Made by a program: the position numbers and the translations under genes. The notes below the pieces were generated by a model that did not search any database, was not told where the DNA came from, and saw only the letters and a list, made by a program, of their open reading frames with translations. This document shows, piece by piece, positions 17,202 to 19,884 of a DNA stretch of 19,884 bases (positions within the stretch are counted from its first letter, which is position 1; every line of letters begins with the position of its first letter). The DNA comes from Haplosporangium gracile. Taxonomy: Eukaryota > Mortierellomycota > Mortierellomycetes > Mortierellales > Mortierellaceae. The stretch lies in the NCBI GenBank assembly GCA_015499985.1, contig JAAAUF010000785.1, forward strand, positions 1-19,884, in the 5' to 3' direction.

Positions 17202-19702
17202 CTGCCCATCCTCCGACCATCGGGCGTCCTCATGATCCTCCTCCTCCCGCTGTTTCTGTATCTTCTCTAGCTCCGCCCGTTGCTGGCGCTCTTGCTTCAT
17301 CCGCTCCATATACTGATCATGCTTCGCTTGGATCAACGTAATCTGCTCCTTCGGATTGGCAGGCTCATCACTTTCCACCATACCATCCTGAGAATTCCGA
17401 GAGGAGACCTGGTCCTGGTCCTGTTGGAACCCCTGTGGATGGCTCTGAGGCATAGGTAATGATGTTGGCGGTGTCAGAATAGTGTCGTCGTTCTGTAGTT
17501 GAGGTGCGGATGGAGCCGTGGGGAGGGGTGTCTTGCCCTCCACCCCAAAGCCTTCATTCGCATTGTTCTTTGAATAAGCTGCAAGGGGTGTGGCTGTAGG
17601 CAGAGGATAGACAGTAGTGTCTTCTCCTGATTCGATGTCGCCATGGGGCGTACTGGAAGCTCTATGAGATCTTTCTGCTGCGGAGTAAGGGCTAGCGGCG
17701 GCGGAGGCCAAGTACGGGCTTTCATCAGCTTCTGTGTAAGGGGGAGAAGGAGCTGATGCTGTCGTGTAGGGAGGATATGCTGGGTTATAGGGCGTCGTGA
17801 AAGCTGCTGAATCTGCCGCATATGAGCTGTTAATCACGTTAAAGTCCTGATAGGTGTTGTTGTGACTATTAGGAGCGTACGGTGCCTGCTGGTATTCATC
17901 CAAGTTATCGCCGGGAAAAGCCTCCATATTAGAGCTGTCCCTCTCCTTGGCTCCTGCTTTTCTCCCGCGACGGTAAAACAGGAATCCTACAAAGGCGGCA
18001 ACAAAAACAACTCCGGCAAGCCCCCCTCCAATAGCAGCTGCATCATTATTCTTGGAACTCACTGACACATCGCCGGTTTCGGTGATGGGAAGGCCAGTGC
18101 TGATTGCTCCAGAATTGTTGTTATTTCCGGTGTTTCCCGAACCAGGACTGGGATTAGAACCAGGGTTAAGGCCAGGGCCAAGGGTAGTCGTAAGGATAGG
18201 CGTTACAGTCGCAGTTGCAGTAAGTGAAACTGTAGCTGTAACATTTGCGGAAGAGGGAGGAGCAATTTCGGCCTGTGTCATCCATTTATTGAACTTGATG
18301 TTGTAGAACAGGATTTCGGGAGGGGAAAGGAGTCCCTTTGGAGCATCGTATCCTACAGGATAATGAATGACCATAAACGTATAGAGACATGTCAATGGCA
18401 TCACATTTTTGCAACGGAAGAGCAATATAAAATGATCTTCCAAGGAATCCAAGAGAGAAAGGAAGAAAGAGAGAAAAAAAAAAGAGACACACAATACTTA
18501 CCTCCCCAGGCGAGAAAGAAATCGCCAGAAGAAGCACAGGCCACTTCTGTGCGGTTAGTTGGGGAATTGGGTCCTTTGGTCCATTTGTAGGTGACGGTAT
18601 CAAAGATGTAGATCTCGCCGTACACATCGTCCATAGCGTCTCCTCCGTAGACGACCAACTTGCGGCCTCCCAATGCTATAGTGTATCCGATCAACAAAAA
18701 AATAGATTGTCAGTCCTCAGAAATCATCCGCAGGGATTCAACAAACACATGGGAGAGACAATGGTGGCAGGAGATTGGGTGTATTACCAGAAGTCATACA
18801 GTTGCCTCTATGCAAAATGGGTGTATCTCCTTGGACAGGCTAAAGAAAAGAGTAGAACAGAGTGGTGGGAAATGAGGTGAGTGTGAGTATGTACAATTTT
18901 CTTTTGTGAGCATGTCGTCATATTACAACAATAAAAACAAACGGAACGTGAAAGCGTATGACTTTACAATTGACGTCCAGGTTTTTGTGCCAAACTGGAA
19001 CTCCCACAAGGAGGCTGGCACTTCTTCTGCCTCAGCGGCTCCAACTCCATATATGTAGATCGTGTTCTTGGACTCGCTCCAGGCATGGTTGTACCACTTT
19101 GAATTCACGGGCATCGGCAGGCCAGAACATCCGTTTTCAGTAGCGTCGAACACAAGCATCTCTTCTTGATAGTTATAACCGAGGGGGATGTACATGAGTC
19201 CGCTCTTGGGGTCCATCACGGCCTTTTGAGTGCCCCTGACCGAGTTCAATGGCTCATCAGGGCTCAAACAGAGCGCGATTGTCGACTCCATCCAGTGATC
19301 TGTCATGATGTTGTAGTATGTCATCCTGCCACCCTCAGCGAAATAAGTAAGCTGTTGGTTCTGGCGATTGACGGCCATGGGGAGGCGTGAGCGGAAGTCG
19401 GTGATAGATCCATTCTCGTCCAGCTTCTTCCAGGTGAGCTTGTTAGAGTAGGTGAGTAGAGGAGAGATGTCGAGAGAAAAGAACTGGGGGACAAACATGC
19501 CCTGGTTGAGTCCACCGCGAATGTAGAGAGTTCTGTCGGGGAACGAAGTATGTTCGAGCTGGTAGACGGGGATCGGCTGAACCGTTCCTTGTGCTGATAC
19601 CGAAGAAGGAAAGAGGAGAGTGGCGAGAGCAAGGAGAGGGGATAAGAGAAGAGTGGTCTGCGTAACGACTTTAGCGTGGCCGAGGATCTGTTGAATCTTC
19701 AT
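17199..19702 (-). CDS. Kelch beta-propeller type I membrane protein (4 exons)
   Basis: Exons 19702-18968, 18839-18788, 18675-18502 and 18352-17199 total 2115 nt, giving 704 aa. Donors are GTAAAG, GTAATA and GTAAGT; acceptors are TTTAG, TATAG and TGTAG; phases are 0, 1 and 1. The start at 19702 has A at -3 and opens a signal peptide (about residues 1-37, ending SVSA). An in-frame ATG at 19843 would add 47 residues that hide it. Residues about 40-350 form kelch-type blades: YIRGGLNQG, MDPKSGLMYIPLGY, NTIYIYGVG, GGRKLVVYGGD followed by EIYIFDTVTYKWTKG, and SGDFFLAWGGYD. A Ser/Thr/Asn/Pro-rich stalk (about 350-424) leads to one membrane helix (about 425-447, IGGGLAGVVFVAAFVGFLFY) and a basic stop-transfer RRGRK. 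The 250-residue cytosolic tail is rich in Pro, Tyr, Ser and Ala. It ends in a charged, probably coiled-coil stretch, IQAKHDQYMERMKQERQQ. Ectodomain propellers usually bind proteins or glycans; the ligand here is unknown. It sits in tandem with a broken paralog 0.5 kb downstream. Confidence 0.9.
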
Positions 19703-19884
19703 ATTCGTCGTTATGTGAACATGCAAAAGGGCGGATGGACAAAGAAGGGAGGAAAGGAAATGGAAAAAGGTGGATAGGGGATGAGGAATGAGGGAGGTAG
19801 GGACGAGGACCAAAGGATGAGGGAAGGGTGAATGGCAAAGCAAGAAAAGAGAAAAGGAAAACGGAAAAAAAAAGAAAGAAAAAA
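19703..19884 (-). promoter_or_regulatory. CT-rich leader of the kelch gene, cut by the window edge
   Basis: On the minus strand this stretch is strongly pyrimidine-rich (TTTTCTTTCTT and CCTTCCTCCC words) and becomes mixed just before the ATG at 19702. It resembles the leader of the PAQR gene. The promoter itself probably extends past the window end. Confidence 0.4.

Noticed and set aside
18923..19843. Start of the kelch gene at the upstream ATG at 19843
   Set aside because: The added 47 residues are encoded by the CT-rich leader and would bury a clear signal peptide that begins at 19702.

Overview
This window looks like nuclear DNA of a filamentous, early-diverging fungus. Mortierellaceae is the best guess, inferred from gene style and not proven. 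The genes carry short GT-AG introns of 106-201 bp and pyrimidine-rich 5' leaders, and the intergenic DNA has long A/T homopolymers. The protein families are eukaryotic: a PAQR/Izh receptor, a DUF3605 (Gig1-like) protein, kelch-propeller membrane proteins and F-box/leucine-rich proteins. I see no rRNA, tRNA, CRISPR array or transposase.

Left part (1-10935): three intact genes. A 3-exon minus-strand gene (329-4382) encodes about 1266 residues: a hydrophobic anchor, a long acidic low-complexity stretch and a C-terminal pectate-lyase-3-type beta-helix. Next is a single-exon minus-strand DUF3605/Gig1-like gene (5643-6530). After 2.7 kb without a convincing gene comes a 2-exon plus-strand PAQR/Izh-type seven-helix protein (9241-10935). 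It has all expected zinc-ligand motifs and an unusual N-terminal amphipathic-repeat region.

Right part (about 11.4-19.9 kb): a decayed block beside an intact gene. An intact 4-exon kelch type I membrane protein gene lies at 17199-19702 on the minus strand. Left of it are two pieces of a paralogous kelch gene on the same strand. Its N-terminal half is at 16116-16697 and its C-terminal half at 11473-12440. The pieces do not overlap in content, are in the right order and break near the same point. They look like one gene split by about 3.7 kb carrying two damaged F-box/LRR copies on the plus strand (12631-14058 and 14666-16121). Both F-box copies and both kelch pieces contain nonsense codons, and the second F-box copy also has several frameshifts.

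The intact genes show no common pathway; three may touch the cell surface or membranes. The main result is structural: a tandem kelch pair in which one copy was split by F-box DNA, with damage that can be read against the surviving paralogs. I found nothing that clearly amounts to a new functional system. The most distinctive coding features are the anchor-acidic-beta-helix architecture and the repeat-bearing N-terminus of the PAQR protein.
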